Positions 33,268-45,600 of a stretch of DNA of 64,000 bases are shown piece by piece (the stretch's first letter is position 1; each line of letters begins with the position of its first letter). The stretch is from positions 1 to 64,000 of the forward strand of contig NC_063070.1 of the NCBI RefSeq assembly GCF_022605165.1, read 5' to 3'. Under the pieces are notes generated by a model, which was not told where the DNA came from, made no database searches, and saw only the letters and a list, made by a program, of their open reading frames with translations. The position numbers and the translations under genes are program-made. This stretch comes from Purpureocillium takamizusanense (taxonomy: Eukaryota > Ascomycota > Sordariomycetes > Hypocreales > Ophiocordycipitaceae).

Positions 33268-34113
33268 CAAGTCAGGAAAGGCAAGTAACTTAACCTATGT
33301 TGCACTATCTGTTGCCGACATCCCACGCTACCTACCTTACCTACACACATGGGACACACCTTAGTACTACACCGACCAGGTACCTAGTAACGTTAGCTGT
33401 TGGTATTTAGCATCGCCATCTGGAACACCTTTTAGCTTTCCGCGCTCTGCATCTCGCATGGCAAAGGGCCCATGAACAATGAGTGTCTAGCCGCTAGGAA
33501 TATGTATTTGCCTTCGCTACGTCAAATGAGCAAGTATCCCGGTCATCGATTAATAATTGGATTGATGCGCATCTCTCACACGCCCCTCCTCTGGCCGGCT
33601 GGCCGGCTGGCACGCCCCGCTCCGTCGCTTTCCTGCCCGGAAATCCCACGATTCGGTAACGCCTGCCATCCGTGACGGTCCCCATCGTTGGGTCGTTTCA
33701 TGGCATCGTGGAGTCGCTTCCGCGGACCTGCGGTTGGCCTCGACAACAAATGGTCCCTCACTCAACAGGCCAGCATGCGCTCCGTCCCACACAACAAAGC
33801 CAAGGGGATAAACGTCACGCCGAATCATATACATGCCCCGTCCTCGTATAGAAGAAAAAAAGTCAACGCCACGCAATGTCCCATGCAGAAACAAACACGC
33901 AAGCGAGCACCCTGCTCCTGCCAATGTTCTTGGCTGCCAAGCCTCCGAGACCGAGTTGCACCGCTTCAAGAGAAATTGCTCGCCTCTGGATAGTCACGCT
34001 GCCCAAGTCTGGTGGGGAATGCGACGGCTCAAAGGCAACAGACAAACCTCTCCGCCTCCGATGAGCCAACGGTCGATGCGTAAGTGACAAGTGACCGCGT
34101 TGGTCTTTCACCC

Positions 34114-35214
34114 TTAGTACTTGGTCGAGTATCGCTGTGCCGTAGGCGAGTACGGCATGTCGTAGGCGCTTGAATGGCCGTAGGGGTCGTCTGTATACAC
34201 GGTGGCTCGGCGCTCATCCTCAGGAAGAAGCTCCTTGACTTCCCAGTTGTTCATCCTAGTGCCGACGGAGAACTCAAGGTCCTCCCTTGTGATCGAATCC
34301 CAGTACTGCAGAGTGTGAGCGCCCAGGTCAGCATGTCCGGCTTCTGGTTTCCGTGTGCCAAGCGGCGGTCCGCTTGGACGAGTCAGAGGATTCAGTCTCA
34401 CCTTGTACACCATCATGACGGCTAGCAAGTTGCATACGGTTGCGAAGAAAAGGCCGTCCAGGTAGTGGCTCACGGCCGTGCAGATCTTGGCGCTGAACGC
34501 GTAGAGGATGACCTGTCCCACGACGAAAAAGAAGATGCCAAACGCAATATCGCCCAGCGGCCACCGGTCTCGCAAAGTCCTCGTCACCAGCAGGATCTGC
34601 ATGCCGACGTAGATGAAGAGCTGTATGGCGTTGAGCAGGTACAGAACGACAAACAGGCCGACCGTGTTGGTCGGTCCAAGTCCAGCCCAGCCCTTAAAGG
34701 TGGCGAGCGAGACGAGGAAGCTGATGGCGAAGGCCACGAGCGAGCATATCCGCAGCAGCCAAACCGACAGCGGCGTGCCGTCCTCGTACAGCTGGAATCC
34801 GACGAAGCCGTTGATGAGCAGGCACGTTATCAGCGCGCTCGAGAAGCCGTTCTGCACGCTGACAAAGTACGGATATGGCCCGCTGCCGGGAGGCACGACG
34901 CCAGCGTCCACAATGAGAGAAATGAACGTGGTGAGCATGTAGATGTAGAAGAAGGTGAGAATCTCCCTCCGGCCCACGGCTGTGAACTTGCTGCGGACGT
35001 GAAGAATCATGACGACCGTCATGACGAGCGCCACAATGTGCATAGCGGACGCGGCGCCCTCGAAAATGATGGTGTTGGCCAGCTCGATGTTGCGAGCGTA
35101 GCAGTCGGGCTCGATGCCCACGCGGTTCGACGCCGATAGCACGGGGCCGACATTGGAACACAGGGGCAGCGGCGCATTTTCGCAGATGGACTTGAAGTCC
35201 CCGAAGCCCGACAT
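34114..35214 (-). CDS. chs7: chitin synthase export chaperone Chs7
   Basis: Exon 1 is 35214-34402 and exon 2 is 34305-34114, giving 334 residues. Chs7 is an ER membrane protein that folds and exports class-specific chitin synthases. The family start is exact (MSGFGDFKSICENAPLPLCS), followed by about seven membrane helices (MHIVALVMTVVMILHV, FFYIYMLTTFISLIVDAG, ALITCLLINGFVGFQ, ICSLVAFAISFLVSL, GLFVVLYLLNAIQLFIYVGM, IAFGIFFFVVGQVILYAF, GLFFATVCNLLAVMMVY). The conserved cytosolic tail reads YWDSITREDLEFSVG and NNWEVKELLPEDERRATVY. The 96-base intron is a multiple of three with no stop, so the raw frame runs through it; gtgaga and ctgcag, and the family sequence MMVYK-YWDSI, prove it is intronic. 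Confidence 0.97.
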   Translation of the reverse strand: MSGFGDFKSICENAPLPLCSNVGPVLSASNRVGIEPDCYARNIELANTIIFEGAASAMHIVALVMTVVMILHVRSKFTAVGRREILTFFYIYMLTTFISLIVDAGVVPPGSGPYPYFVSVQNGFSSALITCLLINGFVGFQLYEDGTPLSVWLLRICSLVAFAISFLVSLATFKGWAGLGPTNTVGLFVVLYLLNAIQLFIYVGMQILLVTRTLRDRWPLGDIAFGIFFFVVGQVILYAFSAKICTAVSHYLDGLFFATVCNLLAVMMVYKVRLNPLTRPSGPPLGTRKPEAGHADLGAHTLQYWDSITREDLEFSVGTRMNNWEVKELLPEDERRATVYTDDPYGHSSAYDMPYSPTAQRYSTKY

Positions 35215-37647
35215 GGCGGCGGCGGCGGCGGAGAAATTGGACTCTCTAGGAAACTCCCGGTCGTCGTTTTATCGTCGTCGTTGTCGCTCGAATTCGCTTC
35301 GATCGGGAGGCTCGATCCTACTGCCGCGACAAAGACTGGCCTCTCCGGAACTCAGCCGAGCGTAATAGACTTCGTCCTCCTACAAACAAAGATGCCGCGG
35401 GCCAAGGTCCTTCCGTCGAAAATCGTGGAAATGGGTGGCAGGATGGTTGACTGGCTGCCCACCGCACCTTGGGGCTTCGGTTCGATGTCTCGGTGCGCGT
35501 GCTGTCTGAAAGGCCGAGAGGGCTCTGTGCCGCGCGCCTGGCCAGCCGATTCGACACACCCGGCGAGAGAAAGGACGCACAAAAGCCTTGTGCGTTGTCC
35601 CGGTTTGGCGCAGAGCGAGAAAAAAGGAAGCAGAAAAACACGCGCGCGAAGATGGGCGAGGGGCGGCGCTAAAAACTGCACACAATTTCTTCGCGCTCGT
35701 CGTCGTAGTCGTTCTGCGGGGGAGGCCGCGGCGACGCGGGTTCGGTCAAGCGAGTGTTTCTTTCTTTGCAAGAGCGGTTGACTGGAGATATCGCCGTCGT
35801 CGTCGTCGTCGTGGAGGGCGGACGGGTGGATGAAGATGCAAGCGAGTGTCTAGGGCGAGTTGTTGCGGCGGCGGCGATGGGATCGAGTGAGTGGCCCGAT
35901 GGCTGGCTGGCTGGCTGCCAAGGGAGGAGGAGGAGACGTCGACTTGGCCCGTTGCCTCGGAGAGGAGCGCACAGCCACTAAAGGGGGGGGAGGACAGGTC
36001 GCTGAGGCTGCGCCACTGCGGCGCCCGCCTCATTGGCGTCGCTGCCCTGAAGCGTTCTCTCTCCCGCCTGTGCGGCAACGGTTACACGAGCGAGGTACGC
36101 GCTACACCCCGGAGCTGCATCTTACTGCGAAGTCTAAAGTACCTTGCCTTACCTTGACCATCCTCTCATCCCATTCGCTTTATGCCAGTACGAGCGCCTG
36201 CCGATGTAGCAACGTTGAAACCGGCTGGGCCATGCCGTGAAATCCCACTCTCTGCCATGCTCTTCCTCCCGTCTCCTTCTTGCACCCGCCCTCGTGAGAC
36301 CATGCCTGCCCCAGATACACACACGTCCTCATAGGTACTCTACGCACATACATATTCGTATATACCTTAGTACATAATTGTTCCAACTACCTAACTTAGC
36401 ACCTGCACCGTTTCCAGACAGTCAGTCGGCCGACCCCGTACCCCTTGGTCCGTGTTCTTGTTTTGGGGGGGGGGGGTTCAGGCCGACCGACCGACCAACC
36501 CCTTGACAAAACAAACATCAGGAGAAGCAGGGGGAGTCCCAGTCCCGGTGCCCAGGCGACAGACGAGAAAATGCATGCTACACACCCCATGTCCCCCGGC
36601 AGCAAGGGGACGCCCCGTATCTGTGCGACCAAATTGATAGCATACTAGGTACGTACGTAGTACTATCCGAGATGCCGAGGTAATCAACTTGCCAAGCTTC
36701 GACGTCACGATGCGTCGAATTACTTCTCGTGGAGGAAGAAGAGTCATCGCCTAGACCGCAACGAGATGAGCACTGGACGCAACCCCGTCATGCAAGGCGG
36801 GCGAGGTAATCTTGGTAGATCAGCGGACCCGCCCGCGATCGGCACTCCTCATCTCGTTGGTTCAAGAAACTGCCGCAAGACAGAGGCAGTCCTCAGACAC
36901 TCACGCGGAAAGGGAGCGAGAGAGCAGCAATATAGCTCTGCTAGTACGAGTACATCGTCGCAGCCACAAACATGGGTGCTGCGATGTGCGCTTCATTCAT
37001 TCCTTGCTGTACTCATAGGTTGTCATTGCTGACTCTGGCGTCTATCTCGCCTCTATCCTTGGGACGGACGGTCCTCGCCTCGAACCTCAGGCTCCGCCTG
37101 ATGGTTCCATGTAATGCTATTCCGCCCCTCATACCGCCTCACCCCATCCTTCTTCCCACTCAGCACGTGAGCCGGGGCCAGCCATCCTTTCACCTCCGGC
37201 TTCTTCCCGGAAAGGGGCCCCGCGGTGCGAAACGCCAAGCATGATGCAAACCATTGTGGCATGAGAGCGTCTCATTGCCGGCCGTTCACGGCCGGGTCGT
37301 GCGAGCTACGACGCGCCCACGACGTTGCCCGGCACCGATAAAACGACAACGTAGAAGGCGAAAACCGCTGAAAATGAGACCTGTCCGTGACCTAACCAAC
37401 GCCCAGCCATGCCATACCGTGCCATGCATTGTTCTGAAGATTCGCCATCCGGCGAAAACGAGAAAGGAGGAGGAAAAAAAGGAAGACCCTGAAAAGACAA
37501 AACCACATCGAGTTGCCAGGTCAATCAGGTGGCACGCAGTCCACCTCACCGCCACCAAAGGCTGTAATGTCTGAGGCTGTAAGGGTTGTGAAAGCGCGCG
37601 TTGTGATGGTTCGACTGCCCGGCAGAAGGGTTCCACTCCCGCCATTC
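35215..37647. other. gene-free region upstream of CHS7
   Basis: 2.4 kb without a supported gene. The first several hundred bases are presumably the CHS7 promoter and leader. It carries a CGT run near 35790-35811, a G12 run (36465-36476) and a TACGTACGTA palindrome (36650-36659). Confidence 0.5.
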
Positions 37648-39668
37648 CTAGGAGGGGTAGTGGCCCTGATGCCCGGGTTGTGAGCCCATATGGGGTTGAT
37701 GGTGCCCGCGGTGATAGACAACGAACTCGGGCACGACGCCAGTGCGCACGTCGTGGCGTCGCCCGAGGGGTTGGTAATGCATCTGGCTAGGGGCCACCGG
37801 CACCGAGAGGTGGTACTGGTCAAGAGACGCAGATGGCGGATAGAGCAGCCTGTTGACGTGGCGAACCGGCTTGTAAGGACTGGCGCGCTGCTGAAGATAG
37901 ACACTGGGGGAATTGGATATGGGTGTGTGCACGGCCGACACAGGGCCCAGATGTTCCACCAGAGGCGACGAGCCAAATGGAGCCAGGCTGCCCGGACTGT
38001 GATGTTTCGTTGGGGTCCCGTAATTGACAGTCGAGTGACTGATAGGGGCCGCGGCCTGGTAAGCCGTCGCGGGAGGCATGCCGCTGCCCGTCGCAACGGG
38101 CATCACAGGTTGCTGCTGCATCATGTTTGCCACAGGGCTCGGCTGGTAGACCGTCGTCATAGCTCGGATTCCGGCTTGGAGCGGTGGCAGGGAGACCATT
38201 TGCTGGTGACTTGTCGCGGGTACCTGCGGACCGTACGCGTTGACTCCCGGATAGGGCTTTCCTGCGTGTTGTGCCGGGTTCGTGACAACTGTCAGTTGCG
38301 GGATAGACAGTCGCGCCGCTTCGGCGGGACCTGTTGGCCTACAGCTGGCAGAGGTAACGGGCGGCACCTGGCCGACTCTTGCAGGAACATGCCGCTTCGC
38401 CGGGTGATCTGCCAAGTCCTCTTCTGGGCTCCGCTTACGTGTCGCAGGAAGATTCATTGCTCGCTTGGGGCCCAAGGGGGATGTAGCATTGGTCTGGTAC
38501 GCTGGAAAGCTCTTCGAGTGGGTTGACGTAGGCGATAGTTGGATAGCCGTCGCAGGCGTGTACGGGGCCATGTCAGGAATGCCTGGGTGGATCATCGCGG
38601 TAGGTGATGGTATCGGGGAGTTAAACGCCTTGCCCAAGGGCGAGGGTACGTGGACGGGTGAGGCGGGAAGATTGAGCGCCCGGTCGTAGTAGTCGTGGAA
38701 GCACGCAAGCTTCATGAGCCAGTCCTCCCACTCCGTCTTGGATGCAAGAAGGTTATACCGCATGTTACTGAGAAACTCGACTTCCATCACATGTATCTCC
38801 TGGACGGCGAAGCAAGACACTTCGGCCCATGTCTTGTTGGTGTAGGTATTGTCATCGAGAACTGCCCTCGCGCGTCAGCATAGTGTCCAGCCGCAGGCAG
38901 TGCGTGGAAAAAAGTGCGTTTGTACATTTGTTGCCGAGCATCAACGCCACAGTGAGGAGACGGTATTCACTACCAGCACGGCCCTTGATCTGTGGCGTAG
39001 ACATCTTGAGACGGTAGATGAACAAGAGCGCCAGGAAGATGACGTTTTGCGTCACCTGGGTCGTCGAAAGCACGTTGTACACCCATTTCTGAAATTGCTC
39101 GTGTGGCTTCGCCAGGCCCGGCAGTCGAGGGATCGGGGCATTGGGCTGTCTTGATCGAACGGACTCGGCCAGCTTGAGGTTGTCGACGGTTTCGAACCAA
39201 AAAAGGCACGTCATCTGTGGACGCAGCGTTAGCAAGCCTAGGAAGCGCCCGTGCAACAGCTGCCGTGCTGACCTGGGCCGCGAAGTCAGACAGACTTCCC
39301 CCGTTGGGGCTGATACACTTAGGTATCTGCAGGCTGTGGTAGATGAGGGTGTCGGAGCCTCTCCTGCTCGCCGTGGTGTCACCTTTGGCCGATTCGAAGA
39401 CCTCGGGCGTCGGCGTGGACGGTCGAGTGGAAGGCTGAGGTATTACACTGGGCAGCTGGGACGTCTGGAGAGATGAGCCGTTGTTCGTCCTGCCGTGGCC
39501 AACAGAAGTCCCCAGCTGCGCAGCGTGTGTGGTATAGCGGAGCGGTTGCGTGCTCCTCACGTCGTCCACGATGGCCTTGGGCCGAGTAGCGTGGGGAGCC
39601 ATGGTCGGGTAGCCGTGAATGGCATGGCCGTCGTAGGCAGGCAAGGCGGAATGGTGTGTGGTACTCAT
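37648..39668 (-). CDS. Pho80/Clg1-type cyclin
   Basis: Three exons, 39668-39273, 39214-38926 and 38861-37648, encode about 632 residues. The Pho80-like cyclin fold (about 175-290) is plain: VTQNVIFLALLFIYRLKMS, GRAGSEYRLLTVALMLGNKF, LDDNTYTNKTWAEVS and EVEFLSNMRYNLL. Such cyclins activate a Pho85-type CDK. The AAQMTCLFWFE segment and the long Pro/Gln/Ser C-terminus resemble Clg1-like cyclins rather than short Pho80/PREG. The tail has an NLS-like KRSPEEDLADHPAKR. Introns are 58 and 64 bases with gctaac and gctgac branch sites. The start is inferred at MSTTHHSALPAYDG; the frame stays open upstream, with ATGs at 39842 and 40286, so the N-terminus may be longer. Confidence 0.88.
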
Positions 39669-41140
39669 GTCGTCGACTGGGGGCGTCCTGAGGCCGCTCC
39701 CCGCAAGCACGTCTTGTTCAGTCAAGGAGAAAGGCTTGAGCGTGGACAGCCGGCCTGGGAGCACGAGTCGGCCACGGCACCGAAGAACGTTGGGAGGGGA
39801 AGGCGGAAAAGTCGACGTCGATTGTTGAATTCGAAGGGACATGGGCAGGATAGATGTCTGCGTTCGTCTGGTCGGCGGCCCGAAGAGGTGAGGTGTGCAG
39901 TGACCAAGGACTGGATTGTCGGCGGTCGACGCGGGAGGTAAACGAAAGCGACAGGCGAAGGTGCCTTGGGGCGGCGATGCGTCAATGGGACGAAAATGGC
40001 GGGGCCAGGTTCGCTCGGTAGGCGAGATGATGCGAGTCGCAGCGCCGCTGGATATGCAGGGCCCAAGGTCCGCAAGGGAGGTTAGGGAAAGAGAAGGAGA
40101 GCAGGAATAGAGAAGATGATGACGGGAAGCAAGAACAAAGTCGACGGTGTAAGTGTCGCTTGTTTGGCCGCCGCCGTCGTGGAGCTCCGTATCAGCTGGC
40201 GATGTGCAGGGGGGGTGCGGCCCCTCGACAAGAGACGCCACGCTTCGCGGCCGTCTGTTCAAGGCCGGGAGCTGTAGGCCAGACACATGACGGAGAATGG
40301 AAACAATGAGAAAGTCGCGGCCCTTGGCTTGGGGGATGGGGAGGGACGCAACAGGCCGGGCCGGCTGTTATGGGAGGAGAGGGAGAGACGTCTCGGCGGG
40401 ATGCTGAGATGGAGGGAGGATTGGCGATTTCAAGGTTCACACGAGCGCTGGTTGGCTGGTGAGGGCGCCCCCAAGGAAAGGCCGGGCCAGGCCAAAATGC
40501 GGCGGCGGGTGTCTGTGTCGCGGTGCGGCGCGGCGTGCTAGCAGCGGGTGCAAGTATAGTACTTGCTACGAAGTAGGGAAGGTACCCAGGTACGTACCCT
40601 ATCCAGTCTGCGGGCCGGCAGGCGGGCGGTGCAATGGGTGGATGGATGGATGTTCCTTCAATGCCCTGCTGGGCTGGGTCCCGTCGGTCGCTGAGGTGCT
40701 CCATGGCTGCATGAGGTGGAGGGGCCGCTGATGCGGCGCCAGACGGTGGTGGCACGCCTGCTGTGAGGTGCGCTAGAGGCGGTGGCCCGGCGGCCGTCAG
40801 GAGCTCCAGACCACCTGGGCAGCCTGAGGGAGGCGCCTCGCTGTCTCCATGTCCCAGGCACTGCCAGTGGGGGGAAGGGACTCGAGATGGATGGGAGGAG
40901 CAAGGTAAGGTACTGCTAGACCGAACGCCCCCCCTCCCCTCCCCCTCTACTGGGGGGTACCTGCGGGGCCGCGTGCCCAGCTTTGAGACGAGTCGAGTCG
41001 AGGCGCCCTGGCGGTCGTGTTCAGTTCATGATGGGCTCGCCAATTGGGCCTTGGGTGGCACGGCAGGACCAGGACCACAGGATCGCGGCTACATCTTACG
41101 AAAGGGAGAGCAGAAGAACGAGACTTTTGCCCCCCTTGTC

Positions 41141-41545
41141 TGTGTGCGTGCGTGCGTGTGTGTGTGTGTGTGTTGTTATTGTTGTCAAGCAACCAAAGTA
41201 GTTCCGTGCGAGGGGCCTGCCATGGGCTGCTTGCCAGTCGGTGGGGTGTTCGCTCTGGAGGCGAACGAGCCTTTGTCGTGGGCACCTCAACTCAGGCACC
41301 TCCCGGTTGGCTTTTGTCCGGGCAGGCGTGCAACGAATTTGGCATGAGGGTCTCTCTCTCAGACACCTGCTGGCACACACGCGGGCGCGGGCGCACGCAC
41401 ACACGCACGCATGCACGAACACAGGTACTTATTGAGAGAGCGGGCGCACGTACACACACACATACTCACACAACACGCTTGGGGGACGGTCACGCACACT
41501 CGCAGGAGACAGACACACACACACATTCTCTCTCTCTCGCTCTTT
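41141..41545. repeat. cluster of GT-, CA- and CGCA-rich tracts
   Basis: A GTGC/GT tract (41141-41173) is followed within 400 bases by CGCGGGCGCACGCACACACG (near 41380-41405), ACACACACAC tracts (near 41452-41470 and 41512-41526) and CTCTCTCT. The GT and CA tracts are mutually complementary. Confidence 0.85.
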
Positions 41546-42621
41546 CTTGCGCACGCCTCCCGTCTCCAGCGCCCCCCCCCCTCCTGCGGCCGCGGATGCC
41601 ATTCTGTGCCATTGCAGCCACTGCTATCCCAGCCCGGGTCCTAGTCGAGGCGGGAGGGCGGCACCCACTAAAAACCCGCGCCAGAGGCTAGGCCCAATGG
41701 CGACGACGGCGCCGCGCCTCATGGAGCCCACGCCCAGAGCATCTCGGCAGGGACGGAGCACGGAGTTGCGACCGGAGGAGGACGGAGCATGAGGACGGCT
41801 CATGCATGCATTGCGCGGAGACTCGACTTTTTGCTTCACTCGTCTCCGTTCTACTACGTACCTACTGACCTGGCACTATACCTGTGGCACGTCTTGCTCA
41901 GCCTGCCGACTGACACAGTGGCACACACGTGCAAGCGCTCCGTTCATTCCACCGTCGGCAAGCTGCTCGCCCGGCTTCTGCCTTCGCTCCAGCGATCGCA
42001 CCAAGTTGCGTACCACCCCCACCCCCCCGTCTGGCTTGCATTGCATGTTGTAGGTGGCCTTGGGTGCCCGGATGTGCGAGACGGCGGCGGGCACTCGTCC
42101 GCCTCAGACGGGTAATGAGATGCACATAGAGAGCCAGACACCAGGCTTGCCCTTGACAGGGTAAGATTACTGAAAGACTCAGTAAGTACGTAAGTACTAA
42201 GGTAGTATGTACTTTGGAGAATGAATGTACCGTGCTCTTAGCAAACGTCGCAAACGTCGTCATGCGAGGCACTTCTGGAACGAGATACCCACACGTCGTC
42301 CGAGTTGGATGGGCAGCACATGCGCACATTCGCAAGGCACGCACTCGCTCGGTCCTGTCCGTCTGAATGCGCACGTACTTTGATGTCTCCGTCTTCCAAG
42401 GTCAGGGTGGAGGCCATTTGGCTTCGAGGTCCCCTGCAGCGTGCGGCACCAGCCCTGGCTGGGAGGGCGGCGGGACTCACAGCGGGGCCTGGCTTGGACG
42501 GTTGGGTGATTGATTATGGTCACAGTGGACTCCTGGGCAGGATGCCAGGCATCTGCATCCAAGCCGGCGACAGCCACACGCAACCCCGGGGCCGGCGGTC
42601 CAAGGTCTCCAGCAAGAGAGA

Positions 42622-42655
42622 ACACGACACGACACGACACGACACGACAACGACA
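42622..42655. repeat. (CACGA)n pentamer array
   Basis: Six near-perfect ACACG units, read directly, in gene-free DNA. Confidence 0.95.
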
Positions 42656-45600
42656 GGGTAGCGGCTCGTAAGCCTCCCCCCAAGCCCAGCTCCGGATGGC
42701 AAGTGGTGAGGGTGGTGAAAGTGGTGAGTGGTGCGTGAGGTGGTACCCAGCCGGCCGCCCAGCACCAGCTGACACTCAAGCCGCGCCAAAGACTGGGGCC
42801 AGGCCTGCAAGCTCCGTCACTGGCGCCGCCCCAGGTATGAACCCTGCGATAGGTTCGACCGACTGCCCTCCATTTCATGTCTGTGCCCGCGCGCCTCGCA
42901 GGGAGCCAGCCAACAGCCTCAGCCGCCATGGTGCCGCGCAAGCACCCTGCGGCGGAGGAGCGGGACGGCGCTACCGAGTTCAAGTTTCGTGCCGCAGGGC
43001 TACTCACACAGAACGTACCAGAGCTAGGCCAGTGGTGACCTGGGGCTCCCACTGGTGGTGGTTTGCTTTGCGCTGGTCGGTGGGTGGGCGCCGTGCCTGC
43101 CGGCTCCATGATGAAAGGGCATTGCGGCGCCGACAAGACGAGCAGAAAGCGGTCGCAGTCCGTACCCTCGGCATGGCGTCTTGCTCACTTTCGTGGCATT
43201 GTCGCTATCACGGTAGGGTCTCTCTAACATACGAATGGGCTCAGACGGCCGACCCGCATCAGCACCGATACAAAGCAGAGGATCAAGAGTCCTGAAGCCC
43301 CGGCGCTGGTTTGATATATCTCGTAGTAACGTTAGTCGGCTTGTTGGGGGACCAGCAAGTTGTGGTGCGACGCGAGCACATTCATTAACCCTACATACTC
43401 AGATACCTTGGCTGGTGTAGTTACAAAGGTTTATGGCCCCGAGCAGCTACCTACTTATGATAACGAGCGGCCAACTTGCACATGGAAGCACAGCTGCAAC
43501 AGGTCGGCAAGGGCAGGTCAGACCCAAGCCCAGAGGACCAAGTGTCTGCCCCCTGGGCAAGCACCTTCCATACCAGACATCACCTTGTTGCCCGTGTGGT
43601 GCGCGGTGGTGCCATATTGGTGACGCCAACGTGGGAGCTCCCAGCTGCTCTTTCCGTGCGCCGACTCGCACCTGCCCTGGCCCTCCGTCCCTTGGACCGC
43701 ACCTGCCATCATCCAGCTCAAATGCATGTTGGTTGTGCCGAATTGCCTTGGTACCTCACCTGACGAGCCTGGATTGCCAGTCAGGTATTATTACTCGCAC
43801 AAGTGGTAGCGAATGACACGCAGCCCACCAGCTGCTAGTCAGCGTTCCCACCGCCGGGATCTGGCCCGTTGATGACTCTTGGGGACAAACCATCCACGGA
43901 GGCACCCGCTTCCGGAAACCCCCAAGCACAGTCGTTGCAATGAACGTGACGTCGATCTTTCTTATCATTTACTACCTTCTTGCCTCCTTTGTCGGAGCGC
44001 GGTGCCACAATCGACTACCCGAACACGAATCGAAACCCCTGCGCCCAGTTGGGTACGTACGTGCCTAGAACTCGGACTTGACAGAGCTGCTCCATGTAAA
44101 GTCCCGTACGTGCTATACTGTACGTGGGTTATGGGGGGGCAAACAAGGTGCCATCGTCGTCTTTCGCACGCGCACTACTGGGTAGGTACAATTTGCATGC
44201 TCCAAGGACCGCAGGTACCAAGCATTTGGGAGTGTTTCGCACCGCTTACATGGCTGTACTCGCACACTCCTGGGAAATGCTCAAGGCACTTCAGGACCTA
44301 CATTGTACATGAAAGTACCCAGGCGCAGCACGGCAGTCGCGGGGCGCCGAGGGGACTGCACCTTCCAAAGCCCTTCCGTGACCTCTCTGGCAACGCCCAT
44401 CCTCATCATTGGTAGGTAACCCACCTTTGTATAGCCTCTGGTCAGAGCACTCCTGCTTTTTCATCTCCATCGTGTTTCCATTATCTGTTTCTGCAACTCC
44501 GCCCTCGCTTGCCGTTCCTGTGGCGCCAAGTGAACCAAATATTAGGCAAGGTACAGTACCTTCCTACCACGACATACAGCAACTTCCTTGTCGAGCAAGA
44601 CGAGGCGAGGCGGGCGTTCCAACCAGCTAGCAGTGCCACCGTGCCGGCCAGTCTGTCCTCGGCGCCCCAGCGCCACTTGGGTCATCATTGATCCGTGTGA
44701 GGAACCTAAAGGTGGCTCGAACAGCCATGCAAAGCGCTTGCGCGCCGTCGTGGCCAAACTTCACCCAAAGACCAGGCCTAGGTAGGTACCTAGTACCTAA
44801 GGTAGGTATTTCCTGCGCTGCGCTGCCACTGGAGCCATCCATTCCACTCCATTCCTGTCGCCCATCCGCGCCCCCAGCTCAACCCAACCCACCATCCATC
44901 CACCCATCCCACCCGTCAACCCACCCACCCCTGCTTGCCGTCCAGCAACCCAACGTCAGTTTTTTTTGGCCTCGCTGCCCGTTCTGAGCTTGTCCCGTTC
45001 TTCTGTTTGAGACGGATTCCTCGCCAGGAGCAGGCAGCATTTTGGCCTCGGGGCGTCCGATGCTTTGCCCCACAAGGATGCTCCGCCAAAGGCTCGTTAC
45101 GGATTTCACTTTCTTCTCCCTTGACCCTGTGGCTCATATCATAGGTTACCCAATTGCCGCCTAGATGAGCCGATGGACGCTTGTCATCCAGTACAGTACA
45201 CTCGTAGTCCCCAAATGCCACCATAGTCAGTCACCCTGCTTTTGGCTCTGCGAGGCTGGAGAACTACTAGGGCCTAGGCTTCCAAACTCAACCGCGTCGT
45301 GATGGCACGAGCCGGCTCAGTCTCCGATACGTACGCCCTTGAATGATACGCTTGCCCCCCCGGAGATGCGAGATATGTGGTGCCTAGCAGTCGAGTGCGG
45401 TGTCTTGTTTCGCTAATGCCGGGCAAGCAGAACGTCTTCCCTGGCCTGGCCTGGGGACTGATTCACACCAGGGTCCCACCTGGTTCAAACCCATCTCAGG
45501 CTTTTGCCAAATAACCACCCCTGACGCAAGAAGTTTGTGGGCATGATTGTTCACACAGCATGTCCACAGCCTGCGGTCCCGCCCCAGCCTGGAGTGATTG

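Larger units (their letters stand above)
23438..34113. other. 10.7 kb gene-free island A
   Basis: I find no gene with recognisable domains, convincing codon bias or a coherent exon chain. The first kilobase is probably the promoter and leader of the DUF3716 gene. Frames such as minus-strand 24784-25494 (236 codons) are compositional noise. The DNA is not AT-rich, so it does not look like RIP-degraded transposons. It carries many simple repeats, G/C runs at 25149, 27058, 27353, 27615 and 30480, and GTAC-core palindromes (25366-25383, 25564-25610, 33378-33385). No tRNA B-box or 5S-like sequence was seen. Non-coding RNAs or fast-evolving small genes cannot be excluded. Confidence 0.55.

Noticed and set aside
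34465..35139. 224-codon plus-strand frame rich in Glu, Asp, Gln and Arg
   Set aside because: It is the antisense shadow of the CHS7 exon.
38970..40286. 438-codon minus-strand frame read as one protein
   Set aside because: Its last 100 codons run through intron 1 and out of frame with the cyclin fold. Only the part up to 39273 is used, and the first 200 codons are low complexity, so the start was placed at 39668.
45470..45505. GGTTCAAACCC, resembling a tRNA B box
   Set aside because: The flanks do not form a T stem, and no A box, anticodon arm or acceptor stem can be drawn around it.
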